Source: Thermoanaerobaculales bacterium
Lineage (GTDB): Bacteria; Acidobacteriota; Thermoanaerobaculia; Thermoanaerobaculales; Sulfomarinibacteraceae
Reading direction: 5' to 3'
NCBI GenBank assembly: GCA_025456145.1
Contig: JALOLD010000012.1
Coordinates: forward strand, 18,700-82,699
DNA length: 64,000 nt
This document shows positions 1-9,814 of this stretch, one piece after another. How positions within the stretch are numbered: the first letter of the stretch is position 1; each line of letters opens with the position of its first letter. The notes under the pieces were generated by a model. That model searched no databases. It was not told where the DNA came from and saw only the letters and a program-made list of their open reading frames with translations. The position numbers were made by a program, and so were the translations under genes.

Positions 1-106
1 TACCGCGGATGCTCCCGGAGGTGGTGCCCTGCGCCGAGACCTGCGCCGAGCACAGGGCGATCACGGCGACCGCGACCCAGATCACGAGCCCTTTCGCTGC
101 TCTCAT
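1..106 (-). CDS. Exported protein, N-terminal fragment only
   Basis: Only the first 35 codons are inside the window. They give a typical signal peptide (MRAAKG followed by a hydrophobic stretch ending in SAQVSAQG) and then GTTSGSIRG. Such a GSIRG start just after the cleavage site is common in proteins opening with a carboxypeptidase-regulatory-like or TonB plug domain, so a TonB-dependent receptor or similar envelope protein is possible, but this is inference. The start ATG at 106 has a clear AGGAGG ribosome-binding site at 111-118. It is divergent from the regulator gene at 287. Confidence 0.6.
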   Translation of the reverse strand, partial: MRAAKGLVIWVAVAVIALCSAQVSAQGTTSGSIRG

Positions 107-286
107 GGTTCCTCCTCTCGAACATGAAATAGACTTTTCGTTGTTGGACGAAGATGAAATTCTCGATATCATACCGTGAAGATAGGGCGCGGCTGGCATC
201 CTGTCAACCTGCCGGCGGCGATCGACCGGCCGATCGGCTACAGTGGGGGTTACGCGACCCGCCCGGGCGAGGGAGAGACAGCAATC

Positions 287-1153
287 ATGGCGACCGAACC
301 GGTCCCGACCGACCTCCGGGAGCGCATCCTCGGCCACGTCGGCGAGCTCCCGCCGCAGCAGCGTTCGATCGCCGACTACCTGCTCGACCACCTCGACTCG
401 GTGCCCTTTCTGTCGGTGCCCGCGCTGGCACGGCGCTGTGGGGTGTCGGAGGCGACGATCGTGCGGTTCAGCCAGCGCATCGGCTTCTCCGGCTTCACCG
501 AGCTCAAGGGGGCGCTGGTCGACCTTCTCCAGGAGCGCCTCGGTGTTGCCGACGAGCGGGAGCCCGGCGACCTCGGCGGCGACGTCCTCGAGACGGTCGC
601 CGGGCACGAGGACCGGAACATCCGGCTGACGGTCGACCGGATCGACCGGGTCGTGTTCGACGCCATCGCCGAGCGGATCTTCGCCGCCGAGCGGGTCCAC
701 ACCTTCGGGATGGGGATCTCGGCCCACCTCGCCGGGCTCGCCTCCTACGCCCTGGTCCAGATCGGGGTTTCCGCGAGCCCCCTCTCGACCGGCTACTCCT
801 CGCCCGCCGAGCAGCTCGTCGCGGCCCGTAGAGGCGATCTGGTGCTCGTCATCTCGCTGCCCCCCTACTCGCGCCAGAGCCTCGACCTGATCGACGCCGC
901 CCGGAGGCTCGGCATCGCCACCGTCGCCCTGACCGACCGGCTCACCGCTCCGGCGGCGCGGGCCGCCGACCTCGCGCTCGCGGTGCGCAGCGACAACCTG
1001 ACCTTCACCAACGCGGTCGCCGCCATGACCGTGGTGATCAACGCGCTGGCCACCGCGGTCGCCGCGCGTCATCCCGATCGGGCGATCGACGCCTTCGCGC
1101 GAATCGGTAAGGTGCTCGCCGACGACCCCGACGTGATGCCGGAAGGAAGCTGA
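287..1153 (+). CDS. RpiR/MurR-family transcriptional regulator (HTH + SIS domain)
   Basis: A 288-residue DNA-binding regulator. The N-terminal ~80 residues fit the HTH_6/RpiR fold: LPPQQRSIADYLLDH, then a helix-turn-helix around LARRCGVSEATIVRFSQRIG. The C-terminal part (from ~110) is a SIS sugar-isomerase-type effector domain (FGMGISAHLAGLASYAL, then RRGDLVLVISLPPYSRQSLDL). Family members sense phosphosugars or other small metabolites in the cytoplasm. The start ATG at 287 was chosen because GGGAGAG sits 10 bases upstream and homology-like sequence begins there; longer in-frame extensions look non-coding. It precedes a transporter, a cysteine hydrolase and a molybdenum hydroxylase, so it may control a purine or N-heterocycle catabolic locus (inference). 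Confidence 0.85.
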   Translation: MATEPVPTDLRERILGHVGELPPQQRSIADYLLDHLDSVPFLSVPALARRCGVSEATIVRFSQRIGFSGFTELKGALVDLLQERLGVADEREPGDLGGDVLETVAGHEDRNIRLTVDRIDRVVFDAIAERIFAAERVHTFGMGISAHLAGLASYALVQIGVSASPLSTGYSSPAEQLVAARRGDLVLVISLPPYSRQSLDLIDAARRLGIATVALTDRLTAPAARAADLALAVRSDNLTFTNAVAAMTVVINALATAVAARHPDRAIDAFARIGKVLADDPDVMPEGS

Positions 1154-1155
1154 GT

Positions 1156-1325
<170 letters not shown>

Positions 1326-1342
1326 GGATCGAGATTCGAAGC

Positions 1343-2770
1343 ATGAGAATCACGATTCCGCATGTGTTCGCGCTGCTGACCGGGGTGGTCTTCGCGTGCA
1401 GCCTGCTGACCTGGGTGGTGCCGTCGGGCGAGTTCGAGCGCGAGCGCCGCGAGGTAGGCGGCATCGAGCGCACCATGGTGGTGCCGGGCACCTTCGAGAC
1501 GGTCCCCAAGCACCTGTCGCCGGCGGGCCTGCTGTTCGAGCGCCGGGTCCCGGGGATGGCGACGCCGACCAGCCTCGAGGGCTTCCTGAGCGCGATCCCC
1601 CGCGGCATGATCGCCGCCGCCGACATCATCTTCTTCATCTTCATCATCGGCGGGGTCTTCGGCATCCTCCAGACCACCGGCACCATCCCTGCGGTGCTCC
1701 ACGCGGTCCTCGACCGGCTCCGCCACCGTTGGAAGCTGCTCACCGTGGTGCTCATGCTCTTGATGGGGATCGGCGGCTCGACCCTGGGCATGGGCGAGGA
1801 GTTCATCCCCCTGGTCCCGATCTTCCTCGTCGTCGCCCGGGAGATCCGTTGCGACCGGATCTACGGCGTCGCCCTGGTCTACGTCGCCGGCGCGGTGGGC
1901 TTCGCCGCCGCGACCACCAACCCCTTCACCGTCAACATCGCCCAGAGCATCGCCGGGCTGCCCCTCAACAGCGCCATGGGCTTCCGGATCGCCTTCTTCG
2001 CCTGCTGCATGGCGGTGACCCTGGTCTACATGCTGCGCTATGGCGTTCGGGTCCGGCGCGACCCCTCGGCTTCCTTCGTGGCGGGCGACGAGATCGAGGT
2101 CGAGCCCGGCGCCGAGGCGCCGGCCCTGACCCGCGCCCATGTCGCCACCGTGATCGCCTGCGTCGCGATCTTCGCCTTCATCCTGTGGGCGGTCCAGGCC
2201 ATGGGCTGGTGGCTGCCCGAGATGGCCGGCGGCTTCATCCTGATGGGGCTGGTGGCGGTGACCGCGTCGCGGATGCGGGTCGCCGACGCCACCCGCTCGG
2301 TGGTCAAGGGCATGGAGGAGATGACCGTGGCCGCCCTGGTGGTGGGCTTCGCGCGCGCGGTCACCGTGGTCATGGAGGACGGCCTGATCCTCGACACCCT
2401 GATCCAATCGGCGGCGGTCGTGCTCGCCCACGTGCCGCGGCTGGTGGCCGCCGAGGGAATGCTGGCCTTCCAGACGGCCCTCAACTTCTTCATCCCCTCG
2501 GGCTCCGGTCAGGCGGCGGTGACCATGCCGCTCATGGCCCCCCTGGCCGACGTCCTCGGCATCACCCGCCAGACCGCGGTCTTCGCCTTCACCTGCGGCG
2601 ACGGCTTCTCCAACACGGTCATCCCGACCTCGGGGATCCTGATGGCCTCGCTCGGCCTCGGCGGCGTGCCCTATGGGCGCTGGCTTCGCTTCATGGCGCC
2701 GCTGCTTGCCCAGCTGCTCGGCCTCGCGGCCCTGTTCATGGCCGCGGCGGTGCTCATCGGCCTGCAGTGA
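1343..2770 (+). CDS. YfcC/DcuC-superfamily membrane transporter
   Basis: A 475-residue polytopic inner-membrane protein with about 11-12 hydrophobic segments. The opening (IPHVFALLTGVVFACSLLTWVVPSGEF), the following soluble loop with PGTFETVPK, and the later GGSTLGMGEEFIPLVPIF and PSGSGQAAVTMPLMAPLAD motifs match the YfcC family (C4-dicarboxylate anaerobic carrier superfamily, PF03606). Relatives move organic or amino acids such as C4-dicarboxylates or arginine/ornithine; the substrate here cannot be read from sequence. The ATG at 1343 lies only a few bases after the heptamer inverted repeat, so that element forms its upstream region. Likely co-regulated with the RpiR gene and the downstream catabolic genes. 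Confidence 0.85.
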   Translation: MRITIPHVFALLTGVVFACSLLTWVVPSGEFERERREVGGIERTMVVPGTFETVPKHLSPAGLLFERRVPGMATPTSLEGFLSAIPRGMIAAADIIFFIFIIGGVFGILQTTGTIPAVLHAVLDRLRHRWKLLTVVLMLLMGIGGSTLGMGEEFIPLVPIFLVVAREIRCDRIYGVALVYVAGAVGFAAATTNPFTVNIAQSIAGLPLNSAMGFRIAFFACCMAVTLVYMLRYGVRVRRDPSASFVAGDEIEVEPGAEAPALTRAHVATVIACVAIFAFILWAVQAMGWWLPEMAGGFILMGLVAVTASRMRVADATRSVVKGMEEMTVAALVVGFARAVTVVMEDGLILDTLIQSAAVVLAHVPRLVAAEGMLAFQTALNFFIPSGSGQAAVTMPLMAPLADVLGITRQTAVFAFTCGDGFSNTVIPTSGILMASLGLGGVPYGRWLRFMAPLLAQLLGLAALFMAAAVLIGLQ

Positions 2771-2886
2771 GCCGCTTCCCCCCCCCGACGATCCCGTCGA
2801 CGCCACGACCATCACCCCTGAAACCGGCCCGAGCGTCCGTCGTACCACGATGCGGTCGGTCATGAACCGACCGAGGAGGACACACG

Positions 2887-3480
2887 ATGCGACGACTCGC
2901 GATCTCGACCCTGGCGATCCTGGTACTGGCGGTGGGTGCGGCGGCGGCGGCCGAGGAGGCGCCGGCGTCCCCGAAGGGCAAGCCCGCGCTGGTGGTAATG
3001 GACATCCAGAACGCCTACCTGCCGATGATGGACGACGACGGCAAGGAACAGGCCTTGCGGTATGTCAACTACGCGATCTCGAAGTTCCGGGAGCGCGGCC
3101 TCCCGGTCATCGTCGTCTACCACACCGATCCCGACCGCGGTCCGGCGCCGGGCAGCGAGGGCTTCGAGTTCCCGGCAGAGATCCGGATCGCCGACGGCGA
3201 CGCCAGGGTGGTCAAGAACCGCCCCAGCGCCTTCGTCGGTACCGAGCTCGAGACGATCCTCCGCGACCAGGGCTGCGACACCGTCTTTCTGGTCGGCCTC
3301 AGCGCGGTGGGCTGCGTGCTCCGCACCTACTTCGACGCCGAGCGGCTCGAGTTCAGGACCTTCATGATCGAGGGCGCCCTGCTCAGCCACGATGCCGAGC
3401 TCACCCGCGCCGTCGAGGCGATCACCGGCGCGGTGCGGATCGACAGCCTGGAGTACATGCTGCTCAACGCGCCGCGCTGA
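2887..3480 (+). CDS. Secreted isochorismatase-family cysteine hydrolase
   Basis: 197 residues with an N-terminal signal peptide (to about residue 22, AAAAEEAP) and an isochorismatase-like hydrolase fold. The catalytic triad of the family is visible: Asp39 in VVMDIQNAY, Lys110 in VVKNRPSAF and Cys143 in GLSAVGCVL. Cytoplasmic members include nicotinamidase, N-carbamoylsarcosine amidase and ureidoacrylate hydrolase; this one is predicted to be exported, which is less usual. The ATG at 2887 has GAGGAGGA just upstream. It lies between a transporter and a molybdenum hydroxylase operon, so a role in hydrolysing an amide or carbamoyl intermediate of N-heterocycle breakdown is possible (inference). 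Confidence 0.85.
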   Translation: MRRLAISTLAILVLAVGAAAAAEEAPASPKGKPALVVMDIQNAYLPMMDDDGKEQALRYVNYAISKFRERGLPVIVVYHTDPDRGPAPGSEGFEFPAEIRIADGDARVVKNRPSAFVGTELETILRDQGCDTVFLVGLSAVGCVLRTYFDAERLEFRTFMIEGALLSHDAELTRAVEAITGAVRIDSLEYMLLNAPR

Positions 3481-3604
3481 TCGGGCGCCAAGCGAGGGGA
3501 TTCCACCTCGGCGGCCGCAAGTGATCCGAGCCCGAGCGGGGGGCCTTCGTCCGGGTCCCGACGTGCTACCCTCAACCTATCTGTAGCTGAGGGGTTTGCA
3601 GGCT

Positions 3605-5011
3605 TTGGCGTTACCGATCCGCTTGGTCCTCAACACCGCGATCGTCGAGCTCGACGGCCCGACGGGACGGCCGCTCATCGACGTGATTCGACACGATGCG
3701 GGCCTCAAGGGCACCAAGCACGCCTGCCGCGAGGGCGACTGCGGCTCGTGCGTCGTCTTGGTCGGCGAGCCCGGGGACGGGGTCGCCCGCTACCGCCCCG
3801 TGACCTCGTGCCTGATGCCGGTCGCCGCCGCCGCCGGCCGTCACGTCATCACCGTCGAGGGGCTCGACACCGGTGGGATCGGACCTCTCCAGCAGCCATT
3901 CGTCGACGAGGGGGCGTCCCAGTGCGGCTTCTGCACGCCGGGCTTCCTGGTGTCGCTCGCCGGCCACCTCCTCACCTGCTCCGACTGGGAGGTCGCGCCG
4001 GCCTTCACCGCCCTCGCCGGGAACATCTGCCGGTGCACCGGCTACGCCTCGATCCGGCGCGCCACCGAGCGGGTGCTAGGGTCGGTGGCCGAGCGCATCG
4101 ACCCCGAGGAGCCCCGCTTCGCCGCCCTGGTCCGCGAGGGCTTCCTCCCGGCCGCGTTGCTCGAGGCGAGCGCCCTCGTCCGGAGCCCCGAGGCGACCGC
4201 CGGCCACGGCGCCGGCGACCGGCCGGTGGCCGGGGGGACCGATCTCTACGTCCAGCGCCCGGACGACTTCGCCCATCGCCACGTCGCCCTCGTTGACACG
4301 TCGCGAGGCGACATCCGGCTCGAGGGTGACGAGATCGTGCTCTCCGGCCGCACCACCGCCGAGGATCTCAAACGGAGCGAGATCCTGGCCGCCGAGCTCG
4401 GCGACATGGTCCGCCCGATGGACCTCATGGGCTCGCTGCCGATCCGCGAGCGCGCGACGGTCGCCGGCAACCTGGTCAACGCCTCGCCGATCGGCGACAT
4501 GACGATCATCCTCCTCGCCCTCGACGCCGGGCTCGAGCTGGTCGGCGGCCGCGGCCGCCGCCGCGTCGCGCTGCGCCGCTTCTTCCTCGGCTACAAGACG
4601 ATGGACCTCGCCCCGGACGAGCTCGTCGAGTCGATCCGCATCCGCCGCAGACCCGGCCGCCTCTTCAACTTCGAGAAGGTCTCCAAGCGCACCACCCTCG
4701 ACATCGCGAGCGTCAACTCGGCGGTCTCGCTGGTCGTCGAGAATGGCGTGATCGTCGCCGCCGGGCTCTCGGCGGGCGGGGTCGCGCCGGTCCCGCTGGC
4801 GCTCGTCGAGACCGAGAGGCTCCTCCTCGGCCGGGCGCCGGATGCCGCCACCGCCTGGGCGGCGGCGCGCTGCGCCGCCCGTGAGGCGACGCCGATCGAC
4901 GACGTCCGCGGCTCGGCCGAGTACAAGCGGCTGCTGCTGCGCCAGCTCGTCCTCGGCCACTTCCAGCGCCTGTTCGGCCTCGGCGCCGAGCTGGTCGAGG
5001 CGGCGTCGTGA
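3605..5011 (+). CDS. Xanthine dehydrogenase-type small subunit ([2Fe-2S] x2 + FAD)
   Basis: 468 residues, cytoplasmic. The N-terminal plant-type ferredoxin domain has Cys41, Cys46, Cys49 (CREGDCGSC) and Cys69; the second [2Fe-2S] domain has Cys107, Cys110 (CGFCTPGF) and Cys142, Cys144 (CRCTGY). The C-terminal half (from ~200) is an FAD-binding PCMH/CO-dehydrogenase flavoprotein domain with VAGGTDLYVQ and GNLVNASPIGD. This FeS-FAD order is that of XdhA-type small subunits, which pass electrons from the Mo centre to FAD. TTG at 3605 is preferred because GAGGGG ends 10 bases upstream; a TTG at 3596 is too close to it. It overlaps the Mo subunit by four bases, so the two are translationally coupled. 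Confidence 0.9.
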   Translation: MALPIRLVLNTAIVELDGPTGRPLIDVIRHDAGLKGTKHACREGDCGSCVVLVGEPGDGVARYRPVTSCLMPVAAAAGRHVITVEGLDTGGIGPLQQPFVDEGASQCGFCTPGFLVSLAGHLLTCSDWEVAPAFTALAGNICRCTGYASIRRATERVLGSVAERIDPEEPRFAALVREGFLPAALLEASALVRSPEATAGHGAGDRPVAGGTDLYVQRPDDFAHRHVALVDTSRGDIRLEGDEIVLSGRTTAEDLKRSEILAAELGDMVRPMDLMGSLPIRERATVAGNLVNASPIGDMTIILLALDAGLELVGGRGRRRVALRRFFLGYKTMDLAPDELVESIRIRRRPGRLFNFEKVSKRTTLDIASVNSAVSLVVENGVIVAAGLSAGGVAPVPLALVETERLLLGRAPDAATAWAAARCAAREATPIDDVRGSAEYKRLLLRQLVLGHFQRLFGLGAELVEAAS

Positions 5012-7257
5012 GCCACCCGGATCTCATCGCCCACGTCCTCGGGACCTCGCGGTTCGTCGACGACCTGCCCGAGCCCGCCGGGCTGCTCCACGCCTCGGCG
5101 GTGACCTCGCCCCTGCCCCACGCCCGGCTGATCGGGCTCGACCCCGCCCCGGCCCTCGCCTCGCCGGGCGTCGTCGCGGTGCTCACCGCCGCCGACATCC
5201 CGGGGACCAACCAGATCGGCGGCATCGTCCAGGACGAGGAGCTCCTCGCCACCGCGGCGGTCCACTTCGTCGGCCAGCCGGTGGCGGTGGTCGTCGCCGA
5301 CACCCCGCACCGGGCGCGCCTCGGGGCCCGCGCCTGCGCCCTCGAGCTCGAGGCGCTGCCGGCGGTCTTCGACCCCCGCGAGGCGGCGGCCCGCGGCGAC
5401 CTCATCACCGCCCAGCGGATGCTCGAGTGCGGCGATGTCGACGCGGCCTGGGCCGATTGCGAGGTGATCGTCGAGGGCCGCGCCGACACCGCCGGGCAGG
5501 AGCACCTCTACCTCGAAACCCAGGCGGCGATGGCGATCCCCGAGGAGGGCGGTCGGATCAGGATCTTCTCCTCGACCCAGGCGCCGACCGCGGTGCAGCG
5601 GATCGCGGCGCGGGTGCTCGGCCTTCCGATGAACATGCTCGAGGTCGAGGTAACGCGTCTCGGCGGCGCCTTCGGCGGCAAGGAGGACCAGGCGACGCCG
5701 TGGGCGGTGATGGCGGCGCTCGCGGCGCGCCGCACCGGCCGGCCGGTCAAGCTCGTCCTGAGCCGCCACGAGGACATGGTCTGCACCGGCAAGCGCCACC
5801 CCTACTCGTCGGACTTCAAGCTGGGCCTGGCCGGCGACGGCCGGATCATCGCCTACGAGGCCCGGCTGTGGCAGAACGCCGGCGCCGCCGCCGATCTGTC
5901 GCCGGCGATCCTCGAGCGCTCGATGTTCCATGCGACCGGCGCCTACCGGGTGCCCAACGCCCGGATCCACGCTGCGAGCTGCCGGACCAACCTGCCGCCG
6001 TTCACCGCCTTCCGCGGCTTCGGCGCGCCGCAGGCGATGTTCGTCATCGAGGCGGCGATCGACCGCGCCGCCGAGGTCACGGGGATCCCGCGCACGGTGA
6101 TCCAGGCGCGCAACCTCCTCGACGAGGGCGACCCATTCCCCTACGGGATGCGGGTCGAGCGCGCCCGGGCGCGGCGCAGCTGGGACGAGGCGGTCGCGCT
6201 CGCCGACCTCGAGACCCTCCAGCGCGAGGTCGCGGCCGCCAACGCCGCCGAGCCGTGGCGCAAGCGGGGCGTCGCGGTCATGCCGGTGTGCTTCGGCATC
6301 TCCTTCACCAACACGACCCTCAACCAGGCCGGCGCCCTGGTCCACGTCTACACCGACGGCTCGGTGAGCGTCTCGACCGGCGCGGTCGAGATGGGCCAGG
6401 GGGTGAGCGCCAAGATCCTCGCCGTGGCCTCGGCGACCCTCGGTTTGCCCGCCGAACGGATTCGCCTCGAGAGCACGACCACCCGCACCGTCGCCAACAC
6501 CTCCCCGACCGCCGCCTCCTCGGGGGCCGACATGAACGGTCGCGCCACCGAGCTCGCCTGCCGGGCGATCGGCGACCGTCTGCTGTCGGTGGCGGCCGAG
6601 CGCCTCGACGCGCCCTTCGCCGATCTCTCGATCGCCGACGGCGTGGTCACGGTGGCCGGCCGGCCTTCCGAGCTCGGCTGGGACGAGCTCGTGCGGACCG
6701 CCTACTCGCGCCGCGTCAACCTCTCGGCCCACGCCCACTACGCGACCCCGGGGATCTGGTACGACCGTGAGGCCGAGCGGGGCGAGCCCTTCGCCTACCA
6801 CGTCTTCGGCACGGCGGTCCTCGAGGTCACCGTCGACTGCCTGCGCGGCACCTATGTCGTGGACCGCGTGCGGATCGCCCACGACGGCGGACGCAGCCTC
6901 GCCCCCGAGGTCGACCGAGGCCAGCTCGAGGGCGGTCTCGTCCAGGGCCTCGGCTGGATGACCATGGAGGAGCTCGTCTTCTCACACGGCCGCAATCTCT
7001 CCGACACACTCTCGACCTACAAGATCCCCGACCTGCCGAGCACCCCGGTCATCGACGGCCGCTTCCTCGCCGACGCCGACAACCCCAAGGCGGTGCTGCG
7101 GTCGAAGGCGATCGGCGAGCCGCCCTTCATGTACGGCATCGGGGTCTACTTCGCCCTGCTCGACGCCCTGCGCGCCTTCCGCCCCGACCGCCCCGGCGTC
7201 TACGACGCCCCCCTCACCCCCGAGAAGGCGCTGCTCTTCCTGCACGCGGATCGGTAG
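5008..7257 (+). CDS. Xanthine dehydrogenase-type molybdopterin-binding subunit
   Basis: 749-residue large subunit of a xanthine oxidase-family molybdenum hydroxylase. Visible Mo-pterin motifs are GGAFGGKEDQ (~residue 228), RGFGAPQ (~345), VEMGQGVSAK (~460) and the C-terminal KAIGEPPFMYGIG, where the Glu is the expected catalytic base next to Mo. Such enzymes hydroxylate purines, nicotinate, aldehydes or other heterocycles with water as oxygen donor; the substrate cannot be fixed from these motifs. GTG at 5008 overlaps the stop of the small-subunit gene (GTGA). An xdhC-type maturation gene is not adjacent but occurs at 18.9 kb. Confidence 0.9.
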   Translation: MSHPDLIAHVLGTSRFVDDLPEPAGLLHASAVTSPLPHARLIGLDPAPALASPGVVAVLTAADIPGTNQIGGIVQDEELLATAAVHFVGQPVAVVVADTPHRARLGARACALELEALPAVFDPREAAARGDLITAQRMLECGDVDAAWADCEVIVEGRADTAGQEHLYLETQAAMAIPEEGGRIRIFSSTQAPTAVQRIAARVLGLPMNMLEVEVTRLGGAFGGKEDQATPWAVMAALAARRTGRPVKLVLSRHEDMVCTGKRHPYSSDFKLGLAGDGRIIAYEARLWQNAGAAADLSPAILERSMFHATGAYRVPNARIHAASCRTNLPPFTAFRGFGAPQAMFVIEAAIDRAAEVTGIPRTVIQARNLLDEGDPFPYGMRVERARARRSWDEAVALADLETLQREVAAANAAEPWRKRGVAVMPVCFGISFTNTTLNQAGALVHVYTDGSVSVSTGAVEMGQGVSAKILAVASATLGLPAERIRLESTTTRTVANTSPTAASSGADMNGRATELACRAIGDRLLSVAAERLDAPFADLSIADGVVTVAGRPSELGWDELVRTAYSRRVNLSAHAHYATPGIWYDREAERGEPFAYHVFGTAVLEVTVDCLRGTYVVDRVRIAHDGGRSLAPEVDRGQLEGGLVQGLGWMTMEELVFSHGRNLSDTLSTYKIPDLPSTPVIDGRFLADADNPKAVLRSKAIGEPPFMYGIGVYFALLDALRAFRPDRPGVYDAPLTPEKALLFLHADR

Positions 7258-7344
7258 ACGTCTTCCCCTGCATGAGCACACCGCAACGACCGTGGCGCCC
7301 CTCCTGAGTAGTCTCGTGGCTCAAGGCCGGCCCCTCAAGAGGGA

Positions 7345-8658
7345 TCACTCGAACGGGATATATCCCAACAAGAAGACATCTGTCGTCTGGAGGACTCCTC
7401 CGTGGGTCAGATAGGCCTTGCTCTTGAAGTGCAGCAGGTTGCCGTGCCGATCCCGCCGGTTTGAGGTGACGAACGACAAGTCGAACGCCGTGATGTCGTG
7501 CTGCATCGCCGTCGAGAGCTCGTCGATCTGCGAAACCCCGTCGTGATCGACGTCGACCCAAAGGCGGAGCTGTACGAATATCGCGTCTGCGTCAGAAACG
7601 AGACCGTCGCCATTCCCGCCGTACTCTGGTTGGTCGAACACCGCCAACGCACGATAACCGTTGGGCTCGTCCGACGGTGGTTGTTGGGTGAAGCTCCCGA
7701 ACAACTCGGAAGCGTCGTCAATCCGCCCGTTGAAGTTCCGATCGAGCACCAGGAACGCGTCACCGACCTCCTCGTCGATCCACGCGACCCAGTTCTCTGC
7801 ACCGTCTGCATCGAGATCGAACCAGACGCCGTCCTCGAGTCCGGTGAACGCGAACCCGCCGCGGTCCAGGTCGACAACGATCGGGCTGTAGTAGGTCAGC
7901 CGAAGGAGTCCGTTCGATCCGGTGCACGGGCTTCCAGATCCCGATCCAGAGCCGGCGTCCTTTGGACTGGCTCCACCACGAGTCTCGTGCAATGCAAACC
8001 CGAGACTGGGGCGCCCGCTCCTCGGACCACCCGCGCTGTTGCTTCCGCTGGCGCCCCCCTGGCAAGGGGGTGGCGGGTCGGGAGGATTCTGCTCTGGGGT
8101 GGTGACAGCTGCGAAGTCCGCAGCCTGACATTCGCTGCCATGGAGATCTGTTTCACACGCGTTTGCCGTTGGGGACATCAGGTAACCGACACAATCCGTG
8201 TGGTCGAGACCCATAATGTGCCCGATCTCATGTGCGATCGTCGGACCGTAGTCCCCTCCGCAGGAGCAGGTCTGACCGGTGCTGGTCTGTGCGTATATCC
8301 TGACTTCGCCCATGACGTACCCCCCACATGCGTTTGAGGGGCTCTGTTGGCTTACGAAGGTCACCTCGATGACGGAATCGACCTGCCCTGGGCCTGGGTT
8401 TGCGACGAAATCAGGGAAGTCTACCCCCGGGGTAACACCGAAGCTCGCGCAGCCATCCTATACTCCAAGTGCTGTGCTGATCGACGCTGCTGAGAAGGCA
8501 GGATCGAAGACAAGACCTATCGAGTCAACACCTTCGAGGTAGCCCGAAGGCCCCCCGGTCTCGCACCCCATCACCGGATCAACCATGAACGCAAGTCCGA
8601 CCCCCAGGACCACTCGAACCAACTTCGTTAAGGTCTGTCCAAGATGTAGCAAGCCCAT
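7345..8658 (-). pseudogene. Secreted matrixin-like metalloprotease gene interrupted by an in-frame TAG
   Basis: Reading from ATG 8658, 66 codons are followed by TAG (8460-8458) and the same frame then stays open for 370 codons to 7345. Codons 143-153 give HEIGHIMGLDH, the HExxHxxGxxH zinc motif of metzincins such as matrixins. After a proline/Cys linker, the C-terminal ~190 residues carry Asp-rich EF-hand-like calcium loops (VLDRNFNGRIDDASELFG, VDVDHDGVSQIDELST). The start has a possible signal anchor. Its ATG overlaps the stop of the upstream gene (TGATG). The interrupted codon may have been TGG (Trp). Either this is a young nonsense pseudogene, the TAG is read through, or a downstream start (GTG 8364) makes a leaderless product. 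Confidence 0.7.
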
Positions 8659-9491
8659 CAGTACACCTCGGGTTCATCTTCCCCGCGAGGTGAAGACAGC
8701 ACCTTAAGGACGTACTGCTCAACATCGTTTGACGTTCTCGCTGCTTTCAGATCGGAGGACGAGGTCAACATCGGAGACAGAAGCGCTCTGTCCGGGGACG
8801 GAAACAACACGAATCCGTCCGCCTCAAAAAACCGACCGTCCTCGCCGACTCCTCCGACGGTGGAGACCACAGTGATCTCATCGCCAACGACGGGACTGTA
8901 TGGAAACAGAGAGTGCTCGTTGCAGAACGATGTGTTTCCGGCCGTGAAGCTCCCGTTGAAGAAATAGACGTACGAGAACGAAAACGGGTCCATCGTGTGG
9001 TGGCTTTTCGCCTGGAAATCAGGAACGACTTTCAACAGCGAACCGGGTCGACCGAGGTAGAAGCCAAAGTCGATCGCCGAAATGCGCCCGTGGAACACGA
9101 CGGCGGCACCTTTGATGAGGGTCTCGGCCGTGACTCGACCTCTGTAGATCCCAGTCATTGGAGCGATGGAGTCAGCGAGATTCAGACAGTCAGAGCCCTT
9201 CGACTCCAATAGCGGCTGGACTCTCGTCTCGGCATGAGCGCGATTTCGAGCTTCCAACTCTTCCCGTTGGAGAACTGTCTCGAACCTCCGTCTTGCCTGC
9301 TCTCCGAGCAGCGACCAGTCGATGTTGCCGTTGGCGTCGACGGCCCGCGCGGCTGTGACCCACACGGGTCCCGACTGCTCGGCGCACGCCTTCGGCCCGA
9401 TCACTCCCGGAAACTGAGAGTCCTTCTGATCGCCTTCGGCGAATGGTACTGATGACAACAGAATCACGAGAGAAAACAGGAACCAACTCAT
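8658..9491 (-). CDS. Secreted protein of unknown function
   Basis: 277 residues starting with a signal peptide (MSWFLFSLVILLSSVPFAEG). The rest is soluble with several scattered Cys residues (PKACAEQ, SDCLNLAD, NTSFCNEH) and a C-terminal Asp/Glu-rich tail; no catalytic motif was recognised. The ATG at 9491 was chosen because the signal peptide begins there and AAGGGATGG precedes it; a longer frame upstream has no protein-like composition. Its stop codon overlaps the start of the metalloprotease-like gene, so the two are probably one transcript. Text such as GDEITVVSTVGGVGEDGRF suggests a beta-rich domain. Function unknown. Confidence 0.6.
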   Translation of the reverse strand: MSWFLFSLVILLSSVPFAEGDQKDSQFPGVIGPKACAEQSGPVWVTAARAVDANGNIDWSLLGEQARRRFETVLQREELEARNRAHAETRVQPLLESKGSDCLNLADSIAPMTGIYRGRVTAETLIKGAAVVFHGRISAIDFGFYLGRPGSLLKVVPDFQAKSHHTMDPFSFSYVYFFNGSFTAGNTSFCNEHSLFPYSPVVGDEITVVSTVGGVGEDGRFFEADGFVLFPSPDRALLSPMLTSSSDLKAARTSNDVEQYVLKVLSSPRGEDEPEVY

Positions 9492-9814
9492 TCCATCCCT
9501 TCGTGCTGATTCGCTCGTACAGGCTCTTCTCATTGGTCGAATCCGGTGCATTCGAGTAATCGGTGCGGCAGGGTAAACCAAGACCGATACGCAGTCAACG
9601 CGACCACGTGGCGCAATCCACCGGGCAGCCATCGGAAGGGGATCTCCTTTCCTCCGGCTTGAAGGCACCTCGCCCGTCATCCCCCGAGACAGCGCCCCCG
9701 GCTCTGCAAAGCTGCTCGATTGGGGTGTTCTGCGATACGATCCCGCCGAGCACCGGAGCCGTGACGCCCGGGCGCCGTCCCACCCGGCCGTCACACCAAT
9801 GGAGGAGAGCGCGC
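9492..9814. other. Divergent intergenic region, nothing recognised
   Basis: A 323-base gap between the secreted-protein gene (leftward) and the fused lyase gene (rightward). It must carry both promoters. The only signal I can support is the GGAGGAG ribosome-binding site at 9801-9807. No clear -35/-10 pair, riboswitch or attenuator was seen; in particular no short Trp-containing leader peptide like that of the tnaC type was found by eye. Confidence 0.5.

Noticed and set aside
4591..6882. 763-codon minus-strand frame opposite the molybdenum hydroxylase genes
   Set aside because: Low-complexity shadow; the plus strand carries all cofactor motifs.
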